42,819 bases of DNA from assembly GCA_904501985.1 (NCBI GenBank), contig CAJGCT010000009.1, positions 1 to 42,819 on the forward strand. Direction: 5' to 3'. This stretch comes from an uncultured Clostridia bacterium (GTDB taxonomy: Bacteria > Bacillota > Clostridia > Oscillospirales > CAG-272). Under the pieces are notes generated by a model, which saw nothing but the letters and a program-made list of their open reading frames with translations, searched no databases and was not told the origin of the DNA. Position numbers and translations under genes: made by a program. Position 1 is the stretch's first letter; every line of letters begins with the position of its first letter. Of this stretch, positions 27,873 through 37,606 are shown in pieces.

Positions 27873-30800
27873 TTATTTAAAATACTTAACACCGGACTCA
27901 AAGATCTTCTGATCCTTATCGCCTTCAATGTTGACAGCAACGTTTCTGCCGATACGCTCACTGTGACCCATCTTACCGAGGATGCGTCCGTCGGGGCTGA
28001 GAATACCCTCAATAGCATATGTAGAGCCGTTGGGATTATAGCGGATATCCATAGTGGGATTGCCGTCCATGTCAACATACTGTGTTGCTATCTGACCGTT
28101 CGCCGCAAGACTTCTCACAAGCTCCTCGCTCGCCCAGAATCTGCCCTCGCCGTGGGATATCGGAATAGAGTGGATATCACCCTCATTAACACCCATGAGC
28201 CAAGGAGATTTGGTGGAAGAAATTCTTGTGCGAACCATCATAGACTGATGACGTCCGATAGCGTTAAATGTAAGGGTAGGACAATCAGCTCTCATTTCAT
28301 CCATTATCTTGCCGTAGGGGAGAAGTCCAGACTTAACAAGTGCCTGGAAGCCGTTGCAGATACCAAGTGCCAAACCGTCACGCTGGTCAAGCAGTCTTGT
28401 TACTGCTTCCTTTACGCGAGGATTGCGAAGCACCGCTGTAATAAACTTACCGGAACCGTCGGGCTCGTCACCGCCGGAGAATCCGCCGGGGATCATGAGC
28501 ATCTGTGCATTGTCGAGCAGTGAAACAAACTCTTCAACCGCATCTCCGAGAGCCTTTGCATCAAGATTGCGAAGCACGAAGATATCGGCGTGTGCGCCTG
28601 CCTTAACAAAGCGGCGCATGGTATCGTATTCGCAGTTTGTACCGGGGAATACGGGAATGACTACGCGAGGCTTTGCAAAGCTGTCCGCATGGTGAGCCTT
28701 TGCACGTGCAGTGCAGGAGAACTTTTCGGTAATTTCGGGCTTAACCTCAGCCGCCTTTGTGGGGAATACCTTTTCAAGTGTATTTTCCCAAAGCTCGGAA
28801 AGCTCGGTAACAGCTACGGACACACCGCCTACAGTGATCTTGCCGTCGTCGGTGGTATAACCGATAAGCTTGCCGTCAAGCTCCTCTGCGGATTCGATGA
28901 TAAATGCACCGTAGTTAAGAGCAAACAGAGTATTTTCATCAATGCCCTCGGACTTGAATCCGATGCGATTACCGAAGCTCATCTTCATAAGACCCTCAGC
29001 AACACCGCCGGCATCAACAGTGTAAATAGCTTTTGCCTTGCCGCTTGCCGCGATAGCGTATACCTTTTCAAAGAGCTCACGCAGGCTTGCGAAATCGGGG
29101 AGCTTGTCCTCGTTATATTTAGGAGCAAAATAATATACCTTGTCGCCTGCCGCTTTGAATTCGGGAGTTACTATCTTCTTTGCATCCATGGGAGCGATAG
29201 CAAAGGATACCAGAGTCGGCGGAACGTCGATATTTTCAAATGTACCGGACATGGAGTCCTTACCGCCGATTGCCGCGATATTAAGCTCAAGCTGAGCCTT
29301 AAGTGAGCCGAGAAGTGCCGCCATAGGCTTGCCCCAACGCTCAGGCTTACCGTTTGTACGCTCAAAATATTCCTGGAATGTAAGATATGCGGTCTTGTAA
29401 TCAATACCCGCCGCCACAAGCTTTGCCACAGATTCAACTACAGCATAAGCCGCACCGTGGTAGGGGCTCTTTTCGGAAAGGAACGGATCATAACCGTATG
29501 CCATAACAGAAGCGGTGTCAGTCTCGCCTTCAAGTACAGGAATCTTCGCCGCCATGTACTGAGGCTGTGTGAGCTGATATTTACCGCCGTAAGGCATTAC
29601 GACAGTACCTGCACCGATGGAGCTGTCGAACTTTTCAACAAGTCCGCGTTGTGAGCAGATGTTAAGATCGGAAATAAGCTCACGCAGAGCCTTTTCGGTA
29701 TTCTTTGTATCAAGAGTTTCAGCATATCCGTCAAGAAGTCCTGCCTCATTTACAGGCGTGATCTCGATCTTTGTATGCTTCTCTGCGCCGTTGGAGTTAA
29801 GGAATTCACGGTTAAGGTCAATAATATACTTGCCGTTCCAGAGCATCTTAAGTCTTGCTTCCTCTGTAACAGTTGCCACAACGGTGGATTCAAGATTCTC
29901 GCGTGATGCATACTCGCGGAACTTATCAACGTTTTCAGCCGCTACAACTACAGCCATACGCTCCTGAGATTCGGATATAGCAAGCTCTGTGCCGTCAAGT
30001 CCCTCGTACTTCTTCGGAACCTTGGAAAGATCAATGTCAAGGCCGTCTGCAAGCTCACCGATAGCAACGGAAACGCCGCCTGCACCAAAGTCATTGCAAC
30101 GCTTGATAAGACGTGTAACATCGCCGTTTCTGAAAAGTCTCTGTATCTTTCTTTCTTCGGGGGGATTACCCTTCTGCACCTCAGCACCGCAGGTGGTGAG
30201 AGATTCGGTGGTGTGAGCCTTTGACGAACCGGTAGCACCGCCGCAGCCGTCACGTCCGGTCTTACCGCCAAGAAGCACGATAACGTCACCGGGCTCGGGA
30301 CGCTCTCTTACAACATTGCATTCGGGAGCCGCGCCTACAACCGCACCGATCTCCAGATGCTTTGCCACATAGTTTGGATGATAAAGCTCATATACCGCAC
30401 CGGTAGCAAGACCGATCTGGTTTCCGTATGAGGAGTAACCTGCAGATGCACCGTGTGTGATCTTACTCTGAGGAAGCTTTCCGGGGATGGTGTCTGCAAC
30501 AGAGGTTCTGGGGTCTGCGCATCCGGTTACACGCATTGCCTGATAAACATAAGCACGTCCGGACAGCGGGTCACGGATAGCACCGCCAAGGCAGGTTGCC
30601 GCACCGCCGAAAGGCTCTATCTCGGTAGGATGGTTATGAGTTTCGTTCTTGAACATGAGAAGCCAATCCTGAAGCTCGCCGTCAACATCCACCTTTATCT
30701 TGATGGAGCAAGCGTTGATCTCCTCAGATTCGTCCATATTCTTGAGCACTCCGCGCTTCTTAAGATACTTAGCCGCGATAGTACCCATATCCATAAGAGA

Positions 30801-31595
30801 AATGTTCTTTTTGCGCTCGCCGTAAACGAATTTGCGTTTTTCAAGATAGTCGTTATATGTATCCTCAATATACTTGTCGCCGATCTTTACCTCGTCGATA
30901 GCGGTGAGGAATGTGGTATGGCGGCAATGGTCAGACCAATAGGAGTCAATAAGTCTGATTTCGGAAATAGTGGGGTCACGCTTCTCCTCATTTTTGAAGT
31001 AGCTCTGACAGAATTTCACATCGTCAAGGTCCATTGCAAGTGCATACTTCTTAAGGAACGCCTTCAGCTCTTCCTCACCGTAACCGATAAATCCTACAAT
31101 AGTTTCAACGGTGGTAGGGATATCGAAGCTTTCCGCGAGAGTCTCAGGCTTCTCAAGTGATGCCTCACGGGACTCAACGGGGTTGATAACGTATGCCTTT
31201 ATACGCTCAAGCTCACTGTCAGTGATGTCACCCGACAGTATATATACACGTGCGGTACGAACAGCAGGTCTGTCCTCGTATGTAATAAGCTGAACGCACT
31301 GTGCACAGGAATCGGCGCGCTGATCAAACTGACCGGGCAGATATTCAACTGCAAAAATGCGGTCATTAGCGCCTATTTTAATATCGTCGAAAACTATGTC
31401 ACTCTGAGGCTCGGAAAAAATAGTATTTTTCGCCTTGCCAAAGATATCTTCAGAAATACCCTCAATATCGTAGCGGTTAAGTACTCTTATTCCGCTAAGA
31501 GAGGTAATCATCAGATTTTCACGGATATCCGCGAAAAGCGAGCGGGCTTCAACTGCGTGTGCTGGCTGTTTTTCTACAAATATTCTGTAAACCAT
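27873..31595 (-). CDS. purL: Phosphoribosylformylglycinamidine synthase, single-chain PurL with glutaminase domain
   Basis: This purine-synthesis enzyme turns FGAR, glutamine and ATP into FGAM. The 1240 residues fuse the synthetase and the class I glutaminase. In the synthetase part are SYWSDHCRHTTF, MFKNETHNHPTEIEPFGGAATCLGGAIRD and the GGKTGRDGCGGATGSS loop. The C-terminal 250 residues are PurQ-like, with VIPVFPGTNCEYD, the nucleophile Cys in LGICNGFQ, and His and Glu in KMGHSER. Bacillus instead uses separate PurS, PurQ and PurL; the single chain is common in Clostridia. The ATG at 31593-31595 is chosen because AGGAG lies 7 bases upstream; the open frame to 31679 overlaps mtaB. No other pur gene is nearby. 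It follows mtaB by 43 bases. Confidence 0.96.
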   Translation of the reverse strand: MVYRIFVEKQPAHAVEARSLFADIRENLMITSLSGIRVLNRYDIEGISEDIFGKAKNTIFSEPQSDIVFDDIKIGANDRIFAVEYLPGQFDQRADSCAQCVQLITYEDRPAVRTARVYILSGDITDSELERIKAYVINPVESREASLEKPETLAESFDIPTTVETIVGFIGYGEEELKAFLKKYALAMDLDDVKFCQSYFKNEEKRDPTISEIRLIDSYWSDHCRHTTFLTAIDEVKIGDKYIEDTYNDYLEKRKFVYGERKKNISLMDMGTIAAKYLKKRGVLKNMDESEEINACSIKIKVDVDGELQDWLLMFKNETHNHPTEIEPFGGAATCLGGAIRDPLSGRAYVYQAMRVTGCADPRTSVADTIPGKLPQSKITHGASAGYSSYGNQIGLATGAVYELYHPNYVAKHLEIGAVVGAAPECNVVRERPEPGDVIVLLGGKTGRDGCGGATGSSKAHTTESLTTCGAEVQKGNPPEERKIQRLFRNGDVTRLIKRCNDFGAGGVSVAIGELADGLDIDLSKVPKKYEGLDGTELAISESQERMAVVVAAENVDKFREYASRENLESTVVATVTEEARLKMLWNGKYIIDLNREFLNSNGAEKHTKIEITPVNEAGLLDGYAETLDTKNTEKALRELISDLNICSQRGLVEKFDSSIGAGTVVMPYGGKYQLTQPQYMAAKIPVLEGETDTASVMAYGYDPFLSEKSPYHGAAYAVVESVAKLVAAGIDYKTAYLTFQEYFERTNGKPERWGKPMAALLGSLKAQLELNIAAIGGKDSMSGTFENIDVPPTLVSFAIAPMDAKKIVTPEFKAAGDKVYYFAPKYNEDKLPDFASLRELFEKVYAIAASGKAKAIYTVDAGGVAEGLMKMSFGNRIGFKSEGIDENTLFALNYGAFIIESAEELDGKLIGYTTDDGKITVGGVSVAVTELSELWENTLEKVFPTKAAEVKPEITEKFSCTARAKAHHADSFAKPRVVIPVFPGTNCEYDTMRRFVKAGAHADIFVLRNLDAKALGDAVEEFVSLLDNAQMLMIPGGFSGGDEPDGSGKFITAVLRNPRVKEAVTRLLDQRDGLALGICNGFQALVKSGLLPYGKIMDEMRADCPTLTFNAIGRHQSMMVRTRISSTKSPWLMGVNEGDIHSIPISHGEGRFWASEELVRSLAANGQIATQYVDMDGNPTMDIRYNPNGSTYAIEGILSPDGRILGKMGHSERIGRNVAVNIEGDKDQKIFESGVKYFK

Positions 31596-31638
31596 TATTC
31601 GACTCCTAAAAAATATATTTTTATCGGTATAAAACGCT

Positions 31639-32976
31639 TTAAATAATAAATCCGGTATAAACTTCACCGTCAAAGCCATTAAGCTTGACAGTTTTTATCT
31701 GATTGTGCAGATCATCCGATGTAATGACCGCAACCTCAAGAAATTCCGGAGTGTGACCCACGGCTCTGCCGTCCTCGCACAGCTCAAAGAGCACTTCCTT
31801 CTGCTGTCCGATGTAACTCTCTGCCATTTTGTATGCACATTCGCGTCCTACTGACGTTAATCTTGCAAGACGGTCAGCCTTTACGGTATCGGGAACCTGT
31901 CCGTCCATTTCAGCCGCCTCTGTGCCAGCACGTTTTGAGTACGGGAAGATGTGGAGATGGGTAAATCCTATGCGGCGGACAAACTCCGCGGTTTCTTCAA
32001 AATCGCTCTCCGTTTCACCGGGAAATCCCACGATAAAATCTGCGCAGAAGGTGACCTGCGGCATTTTTTCGCGAAGATTCTTAACATATTCCAAAACCAT
32101 TGCAGTATTGTACTTGCGGCGCATAGCGGAAAGTACACGGTCAGATGCCGCCTGCATGGAAATATGAAAATTGGGGGCAAAATGCTTAAGCTTTGCCACG
32201 CGGTCGACAAACTCAGGCTTGAGGATAGACGGATCAAGTGAACCGAGGCGTATACGCTCGATTCCGTCAACTTCGTCAACAGCCTCCATAAGATCAATAA
32301 GCCTGTAGTTATCGGCAAAATCCTTGCCGTAGGAAGCGGTTTCAATACCGGTCAGAACGATCTCGCGATAACCGTTTGATACAAGTCCGCGAACTTCTGC
32401 CATAACCGTCTCAGGCGACTTTGAGCGTACACGACCGCGTGCGTGGGGAACTATGCAGTAGGCACAGTGATTGTCACAGCCGTCCTCGATCTTAACATAA
32501 GCGCGTGTGCGCTCCGAGGAATGGATAACCATATGCTCAAACGGTGCCTCATCTATGTTGTCCACCTTAATGTCAGCGGCATGGTTCTTTTCACCGGATG
32601 CCACAAGTCCCAGTGCCGCATCCACAAGCCTTGTTTTGTTGCTGTTGCCGCAGATGAAATCCACTCCGTCAATTCCGGCTGTCTTTCCGGGGTTAAGCTG
32701 TGAATAACAGCCTGTTACAAGTACGTATGCATTCGGATTGTGCCGTGCGGCGCGGCGGATCATCTGACGGGTCTTTCTGTCACTTTCGGCGGTAACTGTG
32801 CAGGAATTTATTATATATATACCGCATTTTTCGGAAAACTTGCCGATAGTAAAGCCATGCTTCTCAAACTCCTCGGCAATCGCGGTGCTTTCATACTGAT
32901 TCACCTTACAGCCGAGAGTCATGATTCCTACTTTGCGGTTTATCTTGTTTTCTATTTCTAACACCTCAGGATACAT
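31639..32976 (-). CDS. mtaB: tRNA (N6-L-threonylcarbamoyladenosine(37)-C2)-methylthiotransferase MtaB
   Basis: MtaB is a radical-SAM enzyme that adds a methylthio group to t6A37 in tRNA, helping to read ANN codons. The N-terminal UPF0004 domain starts KVGIMTLGCKVNQYES, with further Cys in NSCTVT and TGCYSQ that bind the second cluster. The radical-SAM motif is CDNHCAYC in KIEDGCDNHCAYCIVPHARGR, and a TRAM-like domain ends the protein. The LGCKVNQ form points to MtaB rather than MiaB or RimO. The start is unsure: the ATG at 32976 has no clear ribosome binding site, and the frame stays open to 33051. With this start it is 445 residues. purL follows in the same direction. Confidence 0.93.
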   Translation of the reverse strand: MYPEVLEIENKINRKVGIMTLGCKVNQYESTAIAEEFEKHGFTIGKFSEKCGIYIINSCTVTAESDRKTRQMIRRAARHNPNAYVLVTGCYSQLNPGKTAGIDGVDFICGNSNKTRLVDAALGLVASGEKNHAADIKVDNIDEAPFEHMVIHSSERTRAYVKIEDGCDNHCAYCIVPHARGRVRSKSPETVMAEVRGLVSNGYREIVLTGIETASYGKDFADNYRLIDLMEAVDEVDGIERIRLGSLDPSILKPEFVDRVAKLKHFAPNFHISMQAASDRVLSAMRRKYNTAMVLEYVKNLREKMPQVTFCADFIVGFPGETESDFEETAEFVRRIGFTHLHIFPYSKRAGTEAAEMDGQVPDTVKADRLARLTSVGRECAYKMAESYIGQQKEVLFELCEDGRAVGHTPEFLEVAVITSDDLHNQIKTVKLNGFDGEVYTGFII

Positions 32977-33016
32977 GAAAAATCTAGGGTAATGCAAAAA
33001 ATATACCACTCTATAT

Positions 33017-33045
33017 ATTTTATCATTTTTTACGTTTTTAGTAAA
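33017..33045 (-). promoter_or_regulatory. Weak promoter candidate for mtaB-purL
   Basis: On the minus strand TTTACT (33040-33045) and TAAAAT (33017-33022) are 17 bases apart. The region is very AT-rich, so chance matches are likely. Confidence 0.35.
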
Positions 33046-33230
33046 TGTCAAAATATGCCGAAGTTTATTGTCTGTGCGAAAAATATAATGAGGATTTTGA
33101 ACAACTTATACAATTACAGCTCTTGTTTTTGTAAAAATCATCAAATCCTACTCCCAAAATTCAATCAAAACAACACTTTTATTAAAATGTGCCGCACAGC
33201 GACAAATTTAAACACTCCTAATATAATTAT

Positions 33231-33270
33231 AAATCCCCGAAGCGTTTTTGTCAACACAAATCGGGGATTT
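33231..33270 (-). terminator. Terminator-like hairpin after trkH
   Basis: A perfect 10-bp stem (33231-33240 with 33261-33270) has a 20-base loop and AT-rich sequence after it on the minus strand. It lies 37 bases past the trkH stop. The space from 33052 to 33230 shows nothing else convincing. Confidence 0.6.
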
Positions 33271-33307
33271 ATTATTAAATCTTATTTTTTTATCCGAAAG
33301 CCCAGCA

Positions 33308-34762
33308 TCATCTTCTGCGCCATGTAGACGGTGCAAGAAGCATTATCATGGGGAATATTTCAAGTCTTCCGGCAAGCATAACAAAGGAAAGAAGCAATTT
33401 GGTAAACTTCGTAAATCCTGCAAAGCTGCCTGCCGGTCCCACAGCACCGAGTCCCGGTCCTACATTGTTAATGGTAGCCGCCACGGCGGTAAAGCCTGTA
33501 ATAAGATCGCACTCCTCCGCAAAAGTAAGACAGAAGAAAGATGCCGCATAAAGCATAATATAAACTATAACATATGATGTTGCTCCACGAATAACCTCGC
33601 GCTCCACCGACTTTCCTTCAACGTTAACAGCAATGACTGCACGAGGGTGAAGCATATATTTGATCTCACGAAGTCCTGTTTTCACAAGCAGTATTATGCG
33701 TCCCACTTTAATACCGCCTGCCGTAGACCCGGCACAGGCACCACAAAACATTAACAGCACCAATATTGTCTGCGAAAGCACAGGCCATGTGTTGAAATCT
33801 GCGGTGGCAAAACCGGTGGTAGTAACAATAGATGCTACCTGAAAAAATGCATATCTCACAGACTCTCCCACACCACCGTATATATTGTATATGTCAAATG
33901 AGATCAGCACAATTGAAACTGCGGCAATTGCACCGTACCAACGAAGCTCCTCGCTTTTCAGAGCCTGAAGTCCCTGACCTATTATAATAAAATAATACAG
34001 ATTGAAATTTATGCCGAACAGTATCATAAAAACGCCGATAACATAATCCACATATGCGCTGTCATATGCTGCAATGCTTGCGGATTTAATGCCAAATCCG
34101 CCCGTACCTGCCGTAGCAAAAGAATTAAGAATACTGTCAAACACCGGCATACCACCAAAAATAAGTAATATTGCCTCAATCAGTGTCATGACGATATAAA
34201 TGCCGTACATTATGCGTGCGGTACGGCTTATTTTAGACACAAGCTTGCCAACCTTCGGACCGGGCACCTCGGCACGCATTATGTGCATAAGCTTTACCGA
34301 GCGTGTGTCTGACTGCGGAAGTATAGCCATAACAAACACAAGAACTCCCATACCGCCGATCCAATGAGTGAAGCTGCGCCAAAGCAGCATAGAGTGATCG
34401 AGTGCTTCCACATCGGTAAGGATGGTCGCTCCCGTTGTAGTAAATCCGGAAACCGTTTCAAAAAACGCATTAACAAAGGATGGAATGCACCCATCGAGTA
34501 CAAACGGCACAGCACCGATGACGGACATTATTATCCATGAGAGTGCCACAATGACAAAGCCCTCTTTGGCATATATCTGTGTATTTTCGTTTTTTCTTAT
34601 TGTAAGCAGTGTGCCGACAAGCAAGGAAAGGGTTATCGGAATCAAAAATGCAAGCCACGAACCCTCTCCGTATACAAGAGCACACACAAGAGGGAGTGTC
34701 ATAAGTATTCCCTCAACCCTTACTATATGACCTATTATATAGGCTATCATTCTGTAGTTCAT
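33308..34762 (-). CDS. trkH: Potassium uptake protein TrkH/KtrB family
   Basis: This is the membrane channel part of a Trk/Ktr potassium importer. The 484 residues hold four membrane-pore-membrane repeats with filter segments SGFTTTGATI, FATAGTGGFGI, VTTTGFATADF and TINNVGPGLGAVG, each giving a filter Gly. The length and N-terminal extra helices fit TrkH. It follows trkA by 11 bases in one operon; TrkA forms the nucleotide-gated ring on its inner face. Confidence 0.95.
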   Translation of the reverse strand: MNYRMIAYIIGHIVRVEGILMTLPLVCALVYGEGSWLAFLIPITLSLLVGTLLTIRKNENTQIYAKEGFVIVALSWIIMSVIGAVPFVLDGCIPSFVNAFFETVSGFTTTGATILTDVEALDHSMLLWRSFTHWIGGMGVLVFVMAILPQSDTRSVKLMHIMRAEVPGPKVGKLVSKISRTARIMYGIYIVMTLIEAILLIFGGMPVFDSILNSFATAGTGGFGIKSASIAAYDSAYVDYVIGVFMILFGINFNLYYFIIIGQGLQALKSEELRWYGAIAAVSIVLISFDIYNIYGGVGESVRYAFFQVASIVTTTGFATADFNTWPVLSQTILVLLMFCGACAGSTAGGIKVGRIILLVKTGLREIKYMLHPRAVIAVNVEGKSVEREVIRGATSYVIVYIMLYAASFFCLTFAEECDLITGFTAVAATINNVGPGLGAVGPAGSFAGFTKFTKLLLSFVMLAGRLEIFPMIMLLAPSTWRRR

Positions 34763-34773
34763 AGTTTTTCCCT

Positions 34774-36144
34774 TTATTTTACAGGATTTTCAAGAATATC
34801 GTCAAGGTCGTGTACAGCCTGCTCACTCTTGGCAACAACTATCACCGTATCACCCTTTTCAATGGTATCGTCACCGTGTGGGTATATAATTTTGGACCCA
34901 CGTATTATGCAGGCAACAATAATATCCCGTCTGATCTTCATTGCCTTTATAGGCTTACCAAGATCATCAAATCCGTCCGCCGCCACAAATTCGATGGCTT
35001 CAACCTCACCGTCAACTATTTTGTAAAGCGTCTCAATACTGCTGCTGTCAGAGTGTTCAAGTCCGCGTATATATCTGAGTATGCTGTTTGCTGTAATAGC
35101 CTTTGGGGAAACCACACACTCAAGTCCTATGGACGAAAGAAGCTTCATGATACCGGGACGGTTTATTTTCGTGATAACCTTATCCACACCGCACTTTGCG
35201 GCGTACAGCGAAATCATGATATTTTCCTCGTCAACGCCTGTCAGTGTAACTGCCGCATCCATATTGGCAATCCCCTCTTCATCGAGAAGGTCGCTGTCAG
35301 CGGCATCCCCGTGTATTATCATAGAACGCGGCAAAAGCTCTGCCAACTGCTCGGCTCTTTCACGGTCACGCTCCACAAGCTTTACGTCGATACCTAAGCT
35401 TTCCAGACGTCTTGCAAGAAAGTATGCAATTTTTCCGCCGCCGAGTATCATGACACTGCGTATACGCTTGTCTGAAATACCAAGCTTCTTGAAAAAGCTG
35501 ACAAGATCGGCATGAGAAGCGGTAATATGAATAACATCACCGGCTTCGGGAGTAAAATCACCCCTCGGGATTATTACTTCGTCGCCGCGCTTTACAGCAC
35601 ATACAAGCACATTCACACCGCATACCGAAACAAGCTCACTGAGCTTTCTTCCGCAAAGAGGGTGCTCATTGCCGATCTTCACCTCAACGAGGTCTACCCT
35701 GCCCTTGCAGAATGTATCCACCTTAAGAGCCGCCGGGAATCGGATTATCCGCTGTATTTCCTGTGCCGCGCTGTATTCGGGATTCACCGCCATGGAAAGA
35801 CCGAATTCACTTCGCATGAAAACTATCTGCTCCGAATATTCGGGATTTCGCACACGCGCTATAGTATGACGAGTCCCAAGCTTCCTTGCCACCATACAGC
35901 ACATTATATTAAGCTCGTCCGAAGCAGTAACGGCTATAAGCAGATTTGCTTTATCCGCTCCTGCCTCCATCTGCACCGAATTGCTGGCACCGTTGCCCAC
36001 AACGCCCAGCACGTCATATTGATTAACTACGTTTTCGATGATTGCCTGGTCTGTATCAACAACGATGACATCGTGACCCTCTGCCGAAATATATGAGGTA
36101 AGCAAGTCACCGACTTTGCCGCAGCCTACAATTATTATTCGCAT
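34774..36144 (-). CDS. trkA: Trk system potassium regulatory protein TrkA
   Basis: TrkA is the cytoplasmic gating subunit that binds NAD(H) or other nucleotides. The 456 residues show two RCK modules, each with a Rossmann fold: MRIIIVGCGKVGDLL (residues 1-15) and SVMILGGGKIAYFLARRL (about 230-247). Each fold ends in an acidic residue (VVDTD, LVERD) and is followed by a TrkA_C domain with VIHITASHADLV or VIVVAKSEQAVHDL. The ATG at 36142-36144 is chosen because AGGGGT lies 6 bases upstream and it matches the family start; the open frame reaches 36237. It is first in the trkA-trkH operon. Confidence 0.95.
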   Translation of the reverse strand: MRIIIVGCGKVGDLLTSYISAEGHDVIVVDTDQAIIENVVNQYDVLGVVGNGASNSVQMEAGADKANLLIAVTASDELNIMCCMVARKLGTRHTIARVRNPEYSEQIVFMRSEFGLSMAVNPEYSAAQEIQRIIRFPAALKVDTFCKGRVDLVEVKIGNEHPLCGRKLSELVSVCGVNVLVCAVKRGDEVIIPRGDFTPEAGDVIHITASHADLVSFFKKLGISDKRIRSVMILGGGKIAYFLARRLESLGIDVKLVERDRERAEQLAELLPRSMIIHGDAADSDLLDEEGIANMDAAVTLTGVDEENIMISLYAAKCGVDKVITKINRPGIMKLLSSIGLECVVSPKAITANSILRYIRGLEHSDSSSIETLYKIVDGEVEAIEFVAADGFDDLGKPIKAMKIRRDIIVACIIRGSKIIYPHGDDTIEKGDTVIVVAKSEQAVHDLDDILENPVK

Positions 36145-36166
36145 ACCATGACCCCTTTGAGTTTTA

Positions 36167-36175
36167 ATTATACCA
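36167..36175 (-). promoter_or_regulatory. Extended -10 promoter of trkA-trkH
   Basis: On the minus strand TGGTATAAT (36167-36175) forms an extended -10 element; no good -35 box is visible. The start point would lie about 15-20 bases before the ATG. Confidence 0.5.
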
Positions 36176-36253
36176 TTATTGTAATATAAATTCATCTGAT
36201 TTTCAATAGTAAAATGTAAAATTGCATAAATTTTCAATTTTTTTCTTTTCTTC

Positions 36254-36282
36254 TTGACATTTTCAGAAAGCTATGCTATAAT
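36254..36282 (+). promoter_or_regulatory. Consensus sigma-A promoter of the GntR-ABC operon
   Basis: Perfect TTGACA (36254-36259) and TATAAT (36277-36282) boxes are 17 bases apart. Confidence 0.88.
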
Positions 36283-36284
36283 AC

Positions 36285-36311
36285 AACTGTACTATCACAC
36301 ATAGTACAGTT
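36285..36311 (+). promoter_or_regulatory. Operator palindrome of the GntR-ABC operon
   Basis: A perfect 11-bp inverted repeat (36285-36295 with 36301-36311, spacer CACAC) begins two bases after the -10 box and covers the start point. A repressor bound here would block transcription. The first gene downstream is a YtrA-type GntR regulator, so self-repression is likely. Confidence 0.75.
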
Positions 36312-36335
36312 AGAACACATTAAAGGAGGGAGCGC

Positions 36336-36713
36336 ATGAGCGTAATAAGTGTAGACATCCGTGACCGAAAGCCGATATATGAACAGCTTATCGACAATAT
36401 CAAAAGCCTCGTGCTTCACGGTGTCCTGAAACCCGGAGATCAGCTTCCCGGCGTACGCACACTTGCATCCGAGCTTGCCATAAACCCAAACACCATTCAA
36501 AAGTCCTATACCGAGCTTGAGCGGTGCGGAATAATATACACATTAAAGGGACGCGGCAGTTTTGTGGCAGACAATATCGGCGAGCTTTCAAAAATCCAGC
36601 TTGAACATTCTCTCGCCGAATTAAACACGGCACTTTTGGCGGCGCACGATGCGGGGGCATCAAAAAGCACGGTCCTTACAATGATAGACAGTATTTGGAG
36701 GGATGAAAATTGA
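36336..36713 (+). CDS. GntR-family regulator, YtrA subfamily
   Basis: The 125-residue protein has the GntR winged helix, with KPIYEQLIDNIKSLVLHGVLKPGDQLPGVRTLASELAINPNTIQKSYTELERCGIIYTLKGRGSFV, and only a short helical tail. That small size and context mark the YtrA subfamily, which represses nearby ABC transporter genes. AAGGAGGGAG precedes the ATG. Its stop overlaps the TTG start of the ATPase gene in the bases TTGA. In relatives such as Bacillus ytr genes the inducer is cell-wall antibiotic stress; here that is only a guess. Confidence 0.94.
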   Translation: MSVISVDIRDRKPIYEQLIDNIKSLVLHGVLKPGDQLPGVRTLASELAINPNTIQKSYTELERCGIIYTLKGRGSFVADNIGELSKIQLEHSLAELNTALLAAHDAGASKSTVLTMIDSIWRDEN

Positions 36714-37606
36714 TTGAAATAAAAAACGTGACTATGAGCTACGGAAAAATACGCTCACTTGAAAACGTAAGTGCCGTTTTGAAGGACGGCTCCATATTCG
36801 GACTTATCGGCTCAAACGGCTCCGGTAAATCCACAATGCTCCGTATTCTCTGCGGCATTATAAAGCCGGACTGCGGGGACGTTGCATACGACTCGCTTCC
36901 CGTTTGGGAAAATCCCCTTGTTAAGCAAAATATCGTTTATCTGTCGGACGAGCAGTATTTTATGCCACACTGCACAATAAACGATATGCGCACACTTTAC
37001 AAAAGCGTGTACAGCGGATTTTCCGACGAAATCTTTAAAAAGCTTCAGGGTATATTTACCCTTGACTGCGACCGCAAGATAAACACCTTCTCAAAAGGCA
37101 TGAAAAAGCAGGCTTCCGTCATGCTCGGCATATCGGCAAGACCCAAATATCTCCTCTGCGACGAAACCTTTGACGGCCTCGACCCTGTGGTACGCCAGCT
37201 TGTTAAACGCATACTCGCTGAGGAAGCGGCAGACGGTATGACCACCGTCATAGCTTCGCACAACCTTCGCGAGATGGAGGACATCTGCGACACTGTCGGT
37301 CTGCTTCACAAGGGCGAGCTGTTATTTGTTCGCGAGCTGGACGACATGAAATCGGGGCTTCACAAGGTGCAGGCAATATTTGAGGGCGAGTTCGACGCGG
37401 CACAGCTTACACCCATGAGCATTCTCGGCTACAGCCGCCGCGGCAGTCTTGTATCCTTTATAGCTCGGGGTACTATCGACGAGATAAACGCTTTTATGAT
37501 CGAAAAGAGCCCCACATTCTACGAAACCGTGCCCCTCACGCTTGAGGAAATATTCATCTCTGAAATGGAGGATAAAGGCTATGACTTCTCAAAGCTCAAT
37601 TACTGA
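36710..37606 (+). CDS. ABC transporter ATP-binding protein (YtrB-like)
   Basis: The 298-residue ATPase has Walker A GLIGSNGSGKST (residues 31-42), Walker B LLCDE (148-152), the D-loop GLD and the switch His in ASHN. The signature is FSKGMKKQ (127-134) in place of LSGGQ, as in many exporter-type ATPases of the YtrB/BcrA group. A C-terminal domain of about 80 residues follows. The start is TTG at 36710, overlapping the GntR stop, with GGAGGG 8 bases upstream. It pairs with the membrane protein downstream. Confidence 0.93.
   Translation: MIEIKNVTMSYGKIRSLENVSAVLKDGSIFGLIGSNGSGKSTMLRILCGIIKPDCGDVAYDSLPVWENPLVKQNIVYLSDEQYFMPHCTINDMRTLYKSVYSGFSDEIFKKLQGIFTLDCDRKINTFSKGMKKQASVMLGISARPKYLLCDETFDGLDPVVRQLVKRILAEEAADGMTTVIASHNLREMEDICDTVGLLHKGELLFVRELDDMKSGLHKVQAIFEGEFDAAQLTPMSILGYSRRGSLVSFIARGTIDEINAFMIEKSPTFYETVPLTLEEIFISEMEDKGYDFSKLNY

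Noticed and set aside
32992..33327. 111-residue plus-strand frame between mtaB and trkH
   Set aside because: It is an AT-rich chance frame that crosses the trkH hairpin and overlaps the trkH end; no ribosome binding site.
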